NCBI GenBank assembly: GCA_029262795.1
Contig: JAJCYT010000030.1
Location: 62,001 to 126,000, forward strand
DNA length: 64,000 nt
Direction of reading: 5' to 3'
Source: Candidatus Fraserbacteria bacterium
GTDB lineage: Bacteria > Bipolaricaulota > Bipolaricaulia > RBG-16-55-9 > JAJCYT01
The notes beneath the pieces were generated by a model. The model ran no database searches. It saw only the letters and a program-made list of their open reading frames with translations, and was not told the origin of the DNA. Of this stretch, positions 9,079 through 20,100 are shown one piece after another. Position numbers and translations under genes: made by a program. How positions within the stretch are numbered: the stretch's first letter is position 1; every line of letters starts with the position of its first letter.

Positions 9079-9627
9079 CTACCAGCGCTCACTGCCAGGT
9101 TCACCTTTAAAAGGGCCGGTAATGTTAGAGGTAATCCAACCGCCATAATATTTTCCAGGCTGAGGCTGAACGTGTTCATCATTCACAAAGCAATCGACTT
9201 TGCCAGGAAAGAAAGCGAGTGCATCTTGTAGCGCTTCATAGCCTGGAAAAGGTTTGGGATAACTCCAGGCAACATCTTCAATGGTTTGGTCATTGGAATT
9301 GAATGCCCAGTAAATTGCCAAACCTTTCCATTCGCACAACGTGATGTCTGATTCACTTTGTACAAGCGGTTCAAAATTGATGAACTTATCAGGGATGTAA
9401 TACACGGGTGGGCCAGCCGTTTCACACACTCGAAAAGCTTGATTTGTATCGGCCAAAATTAAATCGTTATGTATCACACGAACGCGATGTTGAACGGTTT
9501 CCAATCGAGGTGGCCTTGGATAATCCCAAACGGATTCCTCTCCTGCTCTAGGCGTGTCGATAATGGCGGGGCGTTCTCGATCTACATTTCGCCACTTTTT
9601 AATGTCGGCTTTGAGTGATTCCGGCAA
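9079..9627 (-). CDS. DUF427 family protein
   Basis: This 182-residue protein matches the DUF427 fold by its conserved patches: VRVIHNDLILADT, PPVYYIPD, CEWKGLAIYWA and the tail PGKYYGGWITSN. DUF427 proteins are small cytoplasmic beta-rich proteins with no settled function. The start is uncertain. TTG at 9625-9627 is the first standard start codon in the frame but has no ribosome site. A GGAGG at 9667-9671 is spaced nine bases from an in-frame ATC (9655-9657), which would add ten residues. The gene converges on the flavoprotein upstream in the window and diverges from the recombinase. Confidence 0.82.
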   Translation of the reverse strand: MPESLKADIKKWRNVDRERPAIIDTPRAGEESVWDYPRPPRLETVQHRVRVIHNDLILADTNQAFRVCETAGPPVYYIPDKFINFEPLVQSESDITLCEWKGLAIYWAFNSNDQTIEDVAWSYPKPFPGYEALQDALAFFPGKVDCFVNDEHVQPQPGKYYGGWITSNITGPFKGEPGSERW

Positions 9628-9696
9628 ATGGTCAAAATCGACGATCTTGTGTTTGATGGTATTTTGCCTCCAAGCCTTGATGAGCTAAATTTCTGT

Positions 9697-9723
9697 TATC
9701 GAATTATATCGATTAAAACGATA
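9697..9723. promoter_or_regulatory. TATCGA repeats upstream of the recombinase (possible operator or recombinase site)
   Basis: TATCGA occurs at 9697-9702 and again at 9707-9712, exactly ten bases later. An inverted copy TCGATA-like (ACGATA) lies at 9718-9723. Half-sites one helical turn apart plus an inverted copy look like a protein-binding site. The tyrosine recombinase starts 14 bases further on. No flanking att duplication was found. Confidence 0.35.
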
Positions 9724-9736
9724 TGCTGGTTGCGCC

Positions 9737-10300
9737 ATGAAACGGGATACGATCCATTTTTTGACACAGGATGAATTGCGCCGTCTGTTGGCTGTGCTGG
9801 AAGGGCCAAGGGATGTTGCACTTTTTTATGTTGCATATCTTTACGGGCTGCGAGCCAGCGAGATTGGTTTGCTGGAACGCACTCATGTGAGCTTCAAAAA
9901 TGAATCTATTTCGATCCCACGTCTTAATCAGAATGAAACATTGGTGTATGAACTCAATCCCAAAATGGTTTATCTGTTACAAACCTTACTAAATAGTCGC
10001 AGTGATGAAAAGCCTATCTTGTTTCCCAACAAAATGGGTGGTCCTATCTCTCGGCGAATGCTCGATTACTTAATGAAAGCTTATGGTGAAGTTGCCAGTC
10101 TGCCTGAAGAAAAACGGCACTTTCATGCGCTACGGCACACCACGGCGGTTCATCTGTTGCAAGCCACAGGCGATGTCTGGTTCGTGCAAAAATGGCTTGG
10201 GCATAAAAACATTCAAAACACGATGGTCTACACCAAGCTGGTGGACCTGGATTGGGACGCCCGCACCAAAGAAGTTTTCTCTAGCAAGAAGGTGCTCTAA
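9737..10300 (+). CDS. Minimal tyrosine recombinase (catalytic domain only)
   Basis: This protein catalyses site-specific strand exchange or is a relic of one that did. Its 187 residues make up only a catalytic domain. The conserved set is present: Arg39 (YGLRASEIG), His130 and Arg133 (HALRHT), His156 (WLGHKN) and nucleophile Tyr165 (MVYTK). The usual N-terminal SAM-like core-binding domain of about 100 residues is missing, and the upstream DNA does not encode it in any frame I can recognise. The start at ATG 9737 has no clear ribosome site. It converges, with only a three-base gap, on the NTF2-like gene. A nuclease operon follows, so this may mark an accessory island. Alternatives are a stand-alone recombinase or a truncated integrase. 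Confidence 0.85.
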   Translation: MKRDTIHFLTQDELRRLLAVLEGPRDVALFYVAYLYGLRASEIGLLERTHVSFKNESISIPRLNQNETLVYELNPKMVYLLQTLLNSRSDEKPILFPNKMGGPISRRMLDYLMKAYGEVASLPEEKRHFHALRHTTAVHLLQATGDVWFVQKWLGHKNIQNTMVYTKLVDLDWDARTKEVFSSKKVL

Positions 10301-10303
10301 CAA

Positions 10304-10789
10304 TTACTCAGGATTGGCAATGTCCTTTAAAAACATCCCTACAATTCGCCAGCCATCCTCATGTTGACCCAACAGCCAAGTGGTGATTTCATTCTCCCAT
10401 TCACGAAAACGATTTTTCCCCGTATCTCGCGTGACGATCAAAGCAGACTTGCCGCGTTTGTAGCTGTGAAGAATTTCAAACGAATTTTCGTAAGGACCAG
10501 CTTCTGCTAAAAATGCACCAGGCCATTGCTTCAAATCTTCACCTGTCAAATACATATGCGCTTGCCACTGCGTTTGATCATCCGAATAATTGCCGCTAAA
10601 CATCGTGTAACTGGGACCGAGTGATTTCAATACCATGTCTGAATTGTTTTCAGCAAAGCCTTGATGATAACGCTCGATAGCTGCTTCCAAACCTTGTTCA
10701 CTCACATGACCTCCTTGATGTGAAGTGCTTTGCCATACCCAAGCCAAGCCAGCCGTGAGTGCCCCAACCAAGACAATTACCCACACCAT
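10304..10789 (-). CDS. Membrane-anchored NTF2/SnoaL-like protein
   Basis: A 161-residue protein with one N-terminal transmembrane segment (residues about 1-19) and an exported NTF2-like domain. The helix LEAAIERYHQGFAENNSDMVL, the strand with SYTMFSG, and the late pattern TTWLLGQHEDGWRIVGMFL fit DUF4440/SnoaL folds, which can be enzymes, binding domains or scaffolds. No catalytic set is evident. ATG 10787-10789 lies 18 bases from the nearest ribosome site (AAGGAG at about 10808-10813), which is rather far. An in-frame ATC at 10799-10801 sits at ideal spacing and would add a short polar stretch before the membrane helix. Its promoter region contains an inverted repeat. Confidence 0.72.
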   Translation of the reverse strand: MVWVIVLVGALTAGLAWVWQSTSHQGGHVSEQGLEAAIERYHQGFAENNSDMVLKSLGPSYTMFSGNYSDDQTQWQAHMYLTGEDLKQWPGAFLAEAGPYENSFEILHSYKRGKSALIVTRDTGKNRFREWENEITTWLLGQHEDGWRIVGMFLKDIANPE

Positions 10790-10816
10790 TTGCGGATTGA
10801 TGATACACTCCTTTTT

Positions 10817-10842
10817 ATTCTCAAAAAATATATTATGAGAAT
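10817..10842. promoter_or_regulatory. Inverted repeat, possible operator for the NTF2-like gene
   Basis: ATTCTCA (10817-10823) and TGAGAAT (10836-10842) form seven-base arms around a 12-base AT-rich spacer just upstream of the ribosome site. The right arm continues as TGAGAATGATATTAG, which partly resembles a Fur box. That resemblance is weak. Confidence 0.3.
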
Positions 10843-10911
10843 GATATTAGCATCTTTCTTTTAAAGAATCAACTCACTGGAAATAGGTTGGGAGTGCTTG
10901 GGAAGTGTGAT

Positions 10912-12378
10912 TTAAGTTGATTGCCGTTGTAACACGTCGTGAATTTTGACCATTGCGTAGGTGTCCATTTTGCAGTATTCGCTAAGACCATCGATCATTT
11001 CCTGCTTTTGGTCACTCGGAGGCAATTGGATCATTTGATACCACACGGATTGGGCTTGATCGCCCTTTTGCACCGAGAGGGTGCCATAGTCGAGATCGGG
11101 AACGAGGATGGGCAGCACGCTTTTGAGTGAGGTCGATTTGCCGAAGGCAGCATCTTTGTAGTGATTTTTGAAAATGTTGAGTTGATCCCATACGCGCTCC
11201 ACAAGGCTGTGGAGTACATCCGCATCATCAGGAAAGGCTTCGGCCAATTGGTTCAGAATATTTTTTTCAAACGCTGCACCGTAAGCGACGATGGTGCCTG
11301 GTTTTTCGAGGCATTGGCACAGGGCATCAACCAGCGCTTTTCTTGGGTCAGAGTAAACAGTGTGTAAATATTCTTCGTGATGAAGGGTGCCGTCTGCATC
11401 GAGCCGGTGGCAACTGTATTGAAACGGGAATTGTTGGTACGGTCGCATCCCTTCAAAGATGGGAATAGCGGAGCCATACGTTTCAAAATCAAAAAAGTGA
11501 AGTGGATACTCAAGCGCATCCAGTGCTTTTGAAATGGCTTCATCATCAATACGAGTGCCCCCATTGCGCGCCATGTCTACATGGTCCTGTTGTTTTTCGG
11601 TCAATGGGAAATCATCGGGCAGGTCATCTAGAAAAATGATGCCGTTTTCGCGCAACTGTGATTTTTTTTCGTGGTGCAGGCGTGGAATATCAAACACCAA
11701 AGATCGACCATTCACATTGGCCCAACAATGATCCTTAAACGGGCAGGGGTAAGGGTTTTTACAGTGATCGCCAATAGCGACTTGTGGTTCGCTTGGATAT
11801 GACATGATATTGCGTAAAGCTTGAATGTTGCTGTCGATGTGAGGCATTAACTCGTTGACCTTATGGCTAACATCTTCTGTGTTGAAAAAATCGGATAAGT
11901 CAGGAAACACACACTGATTGTTGATCAGCATGACCTGAGTTGACCCCATCTGCATGCCGGATTGTTGCAGCACATGGCGCTGAATCGCCAGATCATGAAA
12001 GTGTTCTTCCTTGGTGCGGGTGGAGGCTTTGACCTCCCGAAGTTCCCAACTGCCATCGGCTTGCTGGATTAAAATATCAGCCAGCACATAAATGTCATCG
12101 TGTGTGAAGGTGGCTTCAAACAAGGTGGTTGTGCCTTGATCCAATGCTTCTTGGGTTTGAATCACGGCTTGTTTCAATTTACGGTGGTCTGCCTTAATCA
12201 ACACCCCATCTGGAAATAAGGTTCGGGCAAATTCACCGACCTGAATGCCTTGCTCGAACAAATGCTGTTGAAATGCAGAGGATGGGGCGGCCAGTTCACG
12301 ATGATGCACATCCAGCCACAAGCGCTTGGTGCAGTGCAAACCCGCCAAATATTTGGACTTCGATAAATACTTGCTCAT
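10912..12378 (-). CDS. DUF2779-type nuclease: Cas4-like Fe-S PD-(D/E)XK domain plus RNase H-like exonuclease domain
   Basis: A 488-residue predicted nuclease. The N-terminal half carries a PD-(D/E)XK core: Glu88, Asp101 (VLADILI) and Glu115-Val-Lys117 (REVKAS). Four cysteines (Cys16, Cys206, Cys212, Cys218, with CKNPYPCPFKDHC) are placed like the Fe-S cluster of Cas4/AddB-type exonucleases. The C-terminal half matches DUF2779, with an RNase H/DEDD-like start FFDFET (Asp297, Glu299), a middle VAYGAAFEKNIL and a late Asp472. It should act on DNA or RNA in the cytoplasm; the substrate is unknown. It is the last gene of an operon, 52 bases after the PD-(D/E)XK/winged-helix gene. Repair, recombination and defence roles are all possible. 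Confidence 0.85.
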   Translation of the reverse strand: MSKYLSKSKYLAGLHCTKRLWLDVHHRELAAPSSAFQQHLFEQGIQVGEFARTLFPDGVLIKADHRKLKQAVIQTQEALDQGTTTLFEATFTHDDIYVLADILIQQADGSWELREVKASTRTKEEHFHDLAIQRHVLQQSGMQMGSTQVMLINNQCVFPDLSDFFNTEDVSHKVNELMPHIDSNIQALRNIMSYPSEPQVAIGDHCKNPYPCPFKDHCWANVNGRSLVFDIPRLHHEKKSQLRENGIIFLDDLPDDFPLTEKQQDHVDMARNGGTRIDDEAISKALDALEYPLHFFDFETYGSAIPIFEGMRPYQQFPFQYSCHRLDADGTLHHEEYLHTVYSDPRKALVDALCQCLEKPGTIVAYGAAFEKNILNQLAEAFPDDADVLHSLVERVWDQLNIFKNHYKDAAFGKSTSLKSVLPILVPDLDYGTLSVQKGDQAQSVWYQMIQLPPSDQKQEMIDGLSEYCKMDTYAMVKIHDVLQRQST

Positions 12379-12430
12379 CCTATAGTTTCCTCACTTGATT
12401 CAACCAACATAGACCACAACATTATTTCCG

Positions 12431-13114
12431 TCAACTCTGATGCCGTTCATATAAAATGGCATTGCCCTGTTTGCCCACCATCTGAATCATGTCCAGCGTG
12501 CGTAAACAGTAGACCATTTGCTGCATCAGGCGTCGAGGTCGATTCATGGAGGTAGACAGATCTGCGGTAGTGAATGGTGACTTGACCTTATCTGGAATCA
12601 ACGCCAGCAAATCTTCGGGTGAATGAAATTTTTTCGATTCAACCACACTCAGCAAACGACGTTCCTCTGTCATCCAGCCGCGCCGTCGCCAGCCTTTATT
12701 GTTGGTGTGTTTTCTCAGTTCTTCGGCCTGAATCAACAACACTTCCAGGGAAAAATTTTTATGCTGAATCAAGTGCGGCACATAGACCAATTCTTGAAAT
12801 AGATGTTCAATCGTGCCGCGCTTTGGCGATTTGCGACGCCCTTGGGGTTTGCCTTTGCCATCCAGTTTGATCAGCCATTTTTCACTTTCTACCGGATAGA
12901 CCAAGTGAACTTTATGATCTTCCAGCAGCGTGTGGAGCTTCTTTTTCAGTGCGGAAAAATTTCGAGTTTGAATTTCTATTAACAGATCAGCACGCACAAT
13001 GTCGATGATAAAACGCCCTACTGGCACTTCAAATTCATCTCCAGGTTGTGCAACCCATTGTTTGAGTTGCACATGAAGTGATTTTTCATTGAGCGTGTTG
13101 ATGCCCTGCTTCAT
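12431..13114 (-). CDS. Small PD-(D/E)XK-like protein with C-terminal winged helix
   Basis: A 227-residue protein whose N-terminal 60 residues look like a restriction-type nuclease core: Glu10 (NEKSLH), Asp38 in GRFIIDIV and Glu47-Ile-Gln49 in LLIEIQT, the usual lysine being replaced by glutamine. After a basic linker (GRRKSPKR), the C-terminal 60 residues resemble a winged helix ([24 protein letters not shown]), suited to DNA binding. I recall similar small proteins from Chloroflexota and related phyla, with no known function. The start ATG overlaps the stop of the upstream nitroreductase by four bases and has no ribosome site, so translation is probably coupled. It precedes the DUF2779 nuclease by 52 bases. 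Confidence 0.75.
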   Translation of the reverse strand: MKQGINTLNEKSLHVQLKQWVAQPGDEFEVPVGRFIIDIVRADLLIEIQTRNFSALKKKLHTLLEDHKVHLVYPVESEKWLIKLDGKGKPQGRRKSPKRGTIEHLFQELVYVPHLIQHKNFSLEVLLIQAEELRKHTNNKGWRRRGWMTEERRLLSVVESKKFHSPEDLLALIPDKVKSPFTTADLSTSMNRPRRLMQQMVYCLRTLDMIQMVGKQGNAILYERHQS

Positions 13115-13776
13115 GTAAACGTGGCAATCTCATCCAGTGATTTTTTGCTGAGGTCGGGCACTTGTACGCCCTCGGCAGGATATCCCACCACCAAATTAAG
13201 AAATGGTTTTTCATTGACCGGACGATTCAGAATTTCATTCAGAAAATTCATGGGGCTTGGCGTGTGCGTCAGTGTGGCCAGGCCCGCATTGTGCAGGGCT
13301 GTGATCAACATCCCTGTGGCAATGCCCACCGATTCCTGCGAATAGTAATGTTTTATTTTCTCACCTTCTGGTGTGAGGCCGTAACTTTGGGCAAAAATAA
13401 TGATCAGATAAGGTGCGATTTCGATAAAGGGTTTGTGCTCATCCGTGCCCAACGGTGCAAGGGCTTCCAGCCATTCATCTGGTGCGCGGTTTTGATAAAA
13501 TTCACGTTCTTCGCTTTCCGCTGCCTCGCGGATTTCGCGTTTCTTCTCAGGATTTGAAACCACTGCAAAATGCCAAGGTTGCTGATTGGCCCCATTGGGC
13601 GCAGTGCCAGCTGCCAGTAAACAATGCTCGATAATCTCACGTGGTACCGGCCGATCTGAAAATTCTCGAATGGTGCGCCGCCGTTTGATGTTTTCGTAAA
13701 AGCTGGCAGCACGTTGCTTCATTTCCTCCACGGGATATTCCTGATATGTGGACAACGGCACAAAGTCATAACCCAT
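13111..13776 (-). CDS. Nitroreductase-family flavoprotein, iodotyrosine deiodinase-like
   Basis: This 221-residue FMN-dependent oxidoreductase fits the iodotyrosine deiodinase-like branch of the nitroreductase family. It has the [14 protein letters not shown] start, [14 protein letters not shown] for FMN binding, an internal lid with Glu/Tyr residues, and [15 protein letters not shown] near the end. Bacterial members dehalogenate or reduce aromatic compounds; the natural substrate is unknown. AAAGGAG lies eight bases before the ATG. It is the first gene of a three-gene operon with two nuclease-like proteins, an unexpected pairing. No clear promoter was found in the 370-base divergent region it shares with the giant surface gene. 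Confidence 0.88.
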   Translation of the reverse strand: MGYDFVPLSTYQEYPVEEMKQRAASFYENIKRRRTIREFSDRPVPREIIEHCLLAAGTAPNGANQQPWHFAVVSNPEKKREIREAAESEEREFYQNRAPDEWLEALAPLGTDEHKPFIEIAPYLIIIFAQSYGLTPEGEKIKHYYSQESVGIATGMLITALHNAGLATLTHTPSPMNFLNEILNRPVNEKPFLNLVVGYPAEGVQVPDLSKKSLDEIATFT

Positions 13777-14146
13777 CTGAAATTCTCCTTTAACCCTTCA
13801 ATCCTCCCAGCCTCCCTTTCTGTAGGAGGTTAAGTTGGACTTGCGTGTATGGGGTCTTGCTCAAATCTTTATATTTTCGGTGTGAACTTGTTCTGGTTTA
13901 GTATAGGGCGACTTGAGCGTAATGTATATCTCAAAACAAACTTTTTATCATCAAAATGAATCGAAATGAAGAAACCAGCAATGGCTTTTCATTTTGTTCA
14001 TCCACTTCTGCGCGATGTGATCTTCGTTGCTTTCACACAGGAAAAACAGTCTAAGATTGTTTCTATTAGGAAATATTACTTACAAATATATATTTTGCGA
14101 GAGTTTTGCCAAAGCGAGCAGGTTGTCTTGTCTAAGGAGGAGTTCA
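13777..14146. other. Divergent intergenic region between the nitroreductase operon and the giant surface gene
   Basis: This 370-base gap must hold promoters for both sides. I see only a weak plus-strand promoter (14066-14094) and the ribosome site AAGGAGG (14134-14140) for the giant gene. CCTCC (13811-13815) and GGAGG (13825-13829) form a short inverted pair of doubtful meaning. An open frame runs through 14027-14146 in phase with the giant gene but has no ribosome site and a poor leader, so I treat it as untranslated. Confidence 0.5.
14066..14094 (+). promoter_or_regulatory. Weak candidate promoter of the giant surface gene
   Basis: TTAGGA (14066-14071) and TATATT (14089-14094) are 17 bases apart, giving a leader of roughly 45 bases. 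Only the -10 box is a good match. Confidence 0.25.
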
Positions 14147-17100
14147 ATGAATTCCGGTTCTTACGGGAAGTTTTCTGCATCCATAGGGGTATGGGTGCTT
14201 ACAGTTGTTATCCTGACAGTATTTAGCGGTTTTGCACAACAGGCACAAAGCCCTGAAGGTGATTATGGGGACGCCCCCGACGCGCTCTATGCGCTGTATC
14301 AACATGCGAACCCCGATAAAATTGCCCAATTTCCTTCCGCTTATGATGAATTGGGCGAGCCGCTTTACATCTATCACCGTTTTCCACATGAAGAAGTGTT
14401 TTTAGGCAAAACGGTCACCTCCGAACGCGATGCCATTTTAATCAATCAAGACAAAGATGATGGTTGGCTGCCTCAAAGTTTTTCAGCCTGTTCCACGCAG
14501 TCTTTGAGTGTTGAAGTGACGTTGCCCGACAGTGCTTCGGGTGGGCCTGTTTATTTGAATGTGGCTTTTGACTGGGATCAGGACGGTGTTTGGTCTGGTA
14601 TCAGCGTGTGCGACAGCTTGCAGGAAACGGCTTCAGAATGGGCTATTCAAAACTTGCGCCTGGACCGTGCGCCGTTTTCGCTCAAGCCAGGTGGCAGCCG
14701 CGTGATTCAACTTCCCGAAATATTGATTGGCCCCAATGGTGGCGAAGCCTGGAGTCGTTTTAGCATTTCCACCGAACCGGTTGAATCTGACGATTGGAAT
14801 GGTGCCGGCCAGTTTGAGTTTGGTGAAACCGAAGATCATTTACTCTGTGTACTCCATGACGGGCAAGCCTTGGATGGCTGTCCCACCATGCAAACTGAGC
14901 CATTTGCTGCCAATTTAGTACGTTCTACGCCGATGGATCAGTCTGTGGATATTCTGTTGCCTGTGCTGGACATGGAAGGCGACACCGTGGCATGCAGCAT
15001 CGAGGCTGGCGGTTTGCCAAAATCCGGCGATGCTGAACTCAGTGACACTTGCCAGGTAACTTACACGCCAGAAGCTGGATTCAGCGGCATTGATCAATTT
15101 AGTTATCGTGTTGAGGATCCGTTGAGCAATTTGTTCAAAGTGGCTTTGGTGACGGTGCAGGTGGATAATAAAAGTCCGATTGCTCAAACCATCGTGCTGA
15201 TTACGCCGGAAGATGAGTCCTTGCCAATTCAACTGATTGGCGAAGATCCAGATGAAGATCCGTTGACCTACAGCCTGGATACTGAACCATTTAATGGTGC
15301 ACTGGGTGGCAATTTGGGCTTGAACGAAATTGACTCAATTACAGGTCAGGCATTGTACATTCCTAACCTCAATTTCAATGGATTGGATTTCTTTTTATAT
15401 CGCATCGACGATGGCAACGGTGGTTTTGACAGCGCCTTGGTGCTGATTCAAGTCACGCCTGTAAACGACTTTCCTGAAGCCGAAGATGATTTTGTTGTGA
15501 ACCCTAATGTGCAGACGATTGCCTTTAATGTGGTTGGCAACGATTTTGATGTGGATGGCGATGTGCTGGTGGTTTCGAGTTTCACCCAGCCACCCAATGG
15601 GACAGTTTCCTGTGCGGGTGCTATTTGTATTTATACGCCTGATGATGAATTCGATAGCGGTTTTGATTCCTTTACTTACACCACTGACGATCGCAATGGC
15701 GGTACGGACGATGCGGTGGTTACCTTACGCGTGGGCAACTTACCGCCGACCACGGTCAACGATTCGGCCACCACCAATGAAGACAATTCGGTGACCGTCA
15801 ATGTTTTGGCCAATGATTCGGATATTGATGGCGATCCATTCAGCGTGACAGGAAACACGCAGCCGAGCAATGGCAGTGTGTCTTGCAGTTCGACACAATG
15901 TACTTATTCTCCAAGCAAGGATTTCTTTGGCACAGACAGCTTTAGCTATACCGCCAGTGACAATTTGGGCGGTGCCTCTCAGGCCACGGTGACGGTGACG
16001 GTGACCGCCAGAAATGATGCACCCGTTGCCAACGATGACAGTGGTAGCACCAATGAAGACACAACATTGATTCTTAACGTGTTGCTCAACGACAGTGATG
16101 TGGAAGGCAACAGTCTCAGTGTCAGTGACGCCACGAATCCCAGCAACGGGACAGTCAGCATCAATGGCAACAACACCATTACTTACAGGCCAGACAGTGA
16201 TTTCCACGGCACAGACAGCTTTAATTACACGCTGCGCGACAGCGTGGGCGCAACGGACACAGCGACAGTAACGATTACTGTTGCATCCATTAACGATGCG
16301 CCTGATGCGGTGGATGACAATGTGTCTACCAATGAAGACAATGCGATTACAGTCAGCGTACTCAGCAATGACAGTGATGTGGATGGCGATACCTTAAACG
16401 TGACCACCACCAGCAATCCAAGCGACGGTGCGATTCAGGTCAACGGCAACAACATCACGTACACGCCCGACGGCAATTTCAATGGGTCTGATTCCTTTAC
16501 GTACACGATCAGTGATGGCAATGGCGGTTCTGATACCGCCACAGTGAGTATCATTGTGAACGCGGTCAACGATGCGCCGGTGGCTCAGGATGATCCGGTC
16601 AGCACCAATGAAGATACGGCCATCACCATTTCTGTTCTGAACAATGACAACGATGTTGATCCTGATACGTTGTCCATCAGTGCCACGACTAATCCGAGCA
16701 ATGGTAATTTACAGATCAATGGTGCGACTATGATTACGTATACGCCGGACAGTGATTTTCACGGTTCTGATTCATTTACGTATACCGTCAGTGATGGCAA
16801 CGGTGGTACGGATACCGCTACGGTCAACATCACCGTCAACTCGATTAATGACAACCCTGTGGCAGTTGATGACGACATCAATGTGAATGAAGATGATAAC
16901 ATCACCTTCACGGTGTTGGACAATGACAGTGATGTAGATGGTGATACGCTCAATGTCACCACCACCACTGATCCGAGCAATGGTTCGATTAACGTGGTTG
17001 GCAATGCCATCACGTACACACCAGATGTCAATTTCGATGGTTCTGATTCATTCACGTATACCATCAGTGATGGCAATGGTGGAACTGACACAGCTACGGT

Positions 17101-20100
17101 CAACATAGCGATCAACCCATTCAACGATCCACCTGCTGCCACTGATGACAGTGCAACCACAGATGAAGACAACAGTGTCACCATCTCTGTACTTAACAAC
17201 GACAGCGATCAGGATGGCGACAGCATCAGCGTGAGTGCCACGACTGACCCTGCGAATGGATCAGTACAGATCAATGGTGGCACAACCATCACCTACACGC
17301 CAGATCAACATTTCAATGGTTCTGATTCATTTACATATACACTCAGCGATGGCAATAGTGGTACAGACACTGCCACTGTCAGCGTGACGGTCAACGCCGT
17401 CAATGACAGTCCTGATGCCAGTGATGACACCGCCAACACAAACGAAGACAACAGCGTTACTATTTCTGTGCTGACCAACGATGGCGATTTGGATGGCGAC
17501 AGCATCAGCGTGATTTCTAAAACTGATCCTGCAAATGGTTCTGTGCAGATCAACGGTGGCTCGACGATCACCTACACACCGGATCAACATTTCAATGGTT
17601 CAGATTCATTCACGTATACGATCAGTGATGGTGCTGGTGGCACGGATACAGCCACGGTCAACGTGACCGTCAATCCGGTCAACGACACGCCGGATGCTCA
17701 GGACGATGTTTCTGGCACGTCTGAAGATACTGCTGTGGTTATCAATGTGTTGAGCAACGATTCTGACATTGATGGCGATACGCTCACTGTTACCACCACC
17801 AGCAATCCGAGCAGCGGCAATGTTCAGATCAATGGTGGCACGACAATTACGTATACACCTGACAGTGATTTCAATGGCAACGACAGCTTTACTTACACAA
17901 TCAGCGATGGCAATGGTGGGTCTGATACGGCCACGGTCAACGTGAGTGTGGGGGCTATCAACGATGCGCCAGATGCAGATGATGACACTGTTTCAGTTGA
18001 TGAAGACAACAGTGTTGTTGTGTCTGTACTGACCAACGATGATGATTTGGATGGTGACAGCATCAGCGTGATTTCTAAAACTGATCCGAGCAATGGGTCG
18101 GTCACCATCAACAGCGGCACAACCATCACGTACACGCCAGATCAGCATTTCAATGGCTCTGATTCATTTACTTACACCATCAGTGATGGCAACGGTGGCA
18201 CAGATACGGCCACGGTTAACGTTACAGTGAATTCGATTAACGATGTGCCGGTGGCCAATTTGGACACCACAGGCACGAATGAAGACACTGCTGTGATCAT
18301 TAACGTGTTGGGCAACGACACGGACATTGATGGCGACACGCTGAACATTATCAGCACCACGCCACCGAATAATGGTTCTGTTCAGATTAACGGCGGCACC
18401 ACAATCACATACACGCCAGACAGCGACTTCAATGGCACGGACAGCTTTATGTACACCATTGATGATGGCAACGGTGGCCAGGCTGCCACCACAGTGACAG
18501 TCAATGTGGCTGCCATCAACGATGCCCCTGTGGCTGACAATGACAGCGATAGCGTGGATGAAGACAGCAGTGTGGTGATTCCTGTGCTGGACAATGATTC
18601 CGATGTGGATGGCGATTCTCTCAGTATCAACAGCGCCGGACCAGCCAGCAACGGCACGGTGCAAATCACCGGCGGCACCGCAATTACTTACACGCCAAAT
18701 GCCAATTTCAATGGGTCTGATTCCTTTACATACACCGTCAGCGATGGCAATGGTGGCACGGATACGGCCACGGTTAATGTGACGGTGAATCCTGTCAATG
18801 ACAATCCAACGGCCAATAACGATTCGGTCAACACGGATGAAGATGTGATGGTCACCGTCAATGTGCTGACCAATGATGACGATATTGATGTGGGCGATTC
18901 CATCAGTATTGCGTTTAACACTGACCCTGCGAATGGAACAGTTACTTGTACAGCAACGAGTTGTACTTATGATCCAAACAGCAATTTTAACGGCTCTGAT
19001 AGCTTTATGTATACCATCGGCGATGGCAATGGCGGTTCCGATACCGCCACAGTCACCGTGGTGGTTGGCGCAACCAACGATGCACCAAATGCTGCAAACG
19101 ACAATGTAACCACCGATGAAGACAATGCAATCACAATTTCAGTATTAAGCAATGATTCTGATATCGATGGCGATGCTTTAAGCATCAGTGGAACCACCAA
19201 CCCAGGCAACGGCACAATTTTGGTGAACGGGAATAACACCATCACCTACACACCAAACATCCATTACTTTGGTTCTGATTCTTTCACCTACACGATTACA
19301 GATGGCAATGGTGGGTCTGATACGGCCATAGTCAACGTGATAGTGAACTCGATCAATGATGCGCCTATGGCTGTGGATGACAGTGCAAACACGGATGAAG
19401 ACAACGCAGTTGTGATCAGTGTATTGACCAACGACAGCGATGTTGATGGAGACACGCTTGCCGTGACCAGCACCAGTGCTCCGAGCAACGGCAATTTGCA
19501 GATCAATGGTGGCACCACGATTACGTACACGCCTGACAGTGATTTCAATGGCTCTGATTCCTTCACTTACACGATTGAAGATGGTAATGGTGGTTCTAAC
19601 ACCGCTACGGTCAACGTGACCGTGAACCCGATCAATGATGCGCCTGTCGCCGACGATGACACTGTGAGCACCGATGAAGACAACGCGATTGTCATCTCCG
19701 CGCGCGGCAATGATTCTGATGTGGATGGCGATACGATGACCATCATTGGCACCGACAGCCCGGCAAATGGCTCTGTGCAAATCAATGGCGGTACAACCCT
19801 CACGTATACGCCAGATCAGCACTTTAATGGGGTTGATTCGTTTACCTACACCATTAGTGATGGCAACGGTGGTAGCGATACGGCCATGGTCAATGTCACA
19901 GTGAACTCGATTAACGACAATCCTGTGGCGGGCGATGACAGTGCAATTACGGATGAAGACAACGCGATTGTTATTTCTGTGTTGGCCAATGATTCTGATG
20001 TGGATGGCGATTCGCTGACAGTGACTGGTACGAGCAATCCTGCCAATGGTTCCGTGCAGATCAATGGTGGCACGACCATCACGTACACACCAGATCAACA

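Noticed and set aside
10836..10850. Fur box upstream of the NTF2-like gene
   Set aside because: Only about nine of 14 defined positions match; I keep it only as an inverted repeat.
13811..13829. CCTCC/GGAGG inverted pair as a terminator or repeat copy
   Set aside because: Five-base arms and no T tail, and poor similarity to the C-rich repeats.
14027..14146. In-frame upstream extension of the giant protein by 40 residues
   Set aside because: No ribosome site, and the extension would bury the signal peptide; ATG 14147 has AAGGAGG at ideal spacing.
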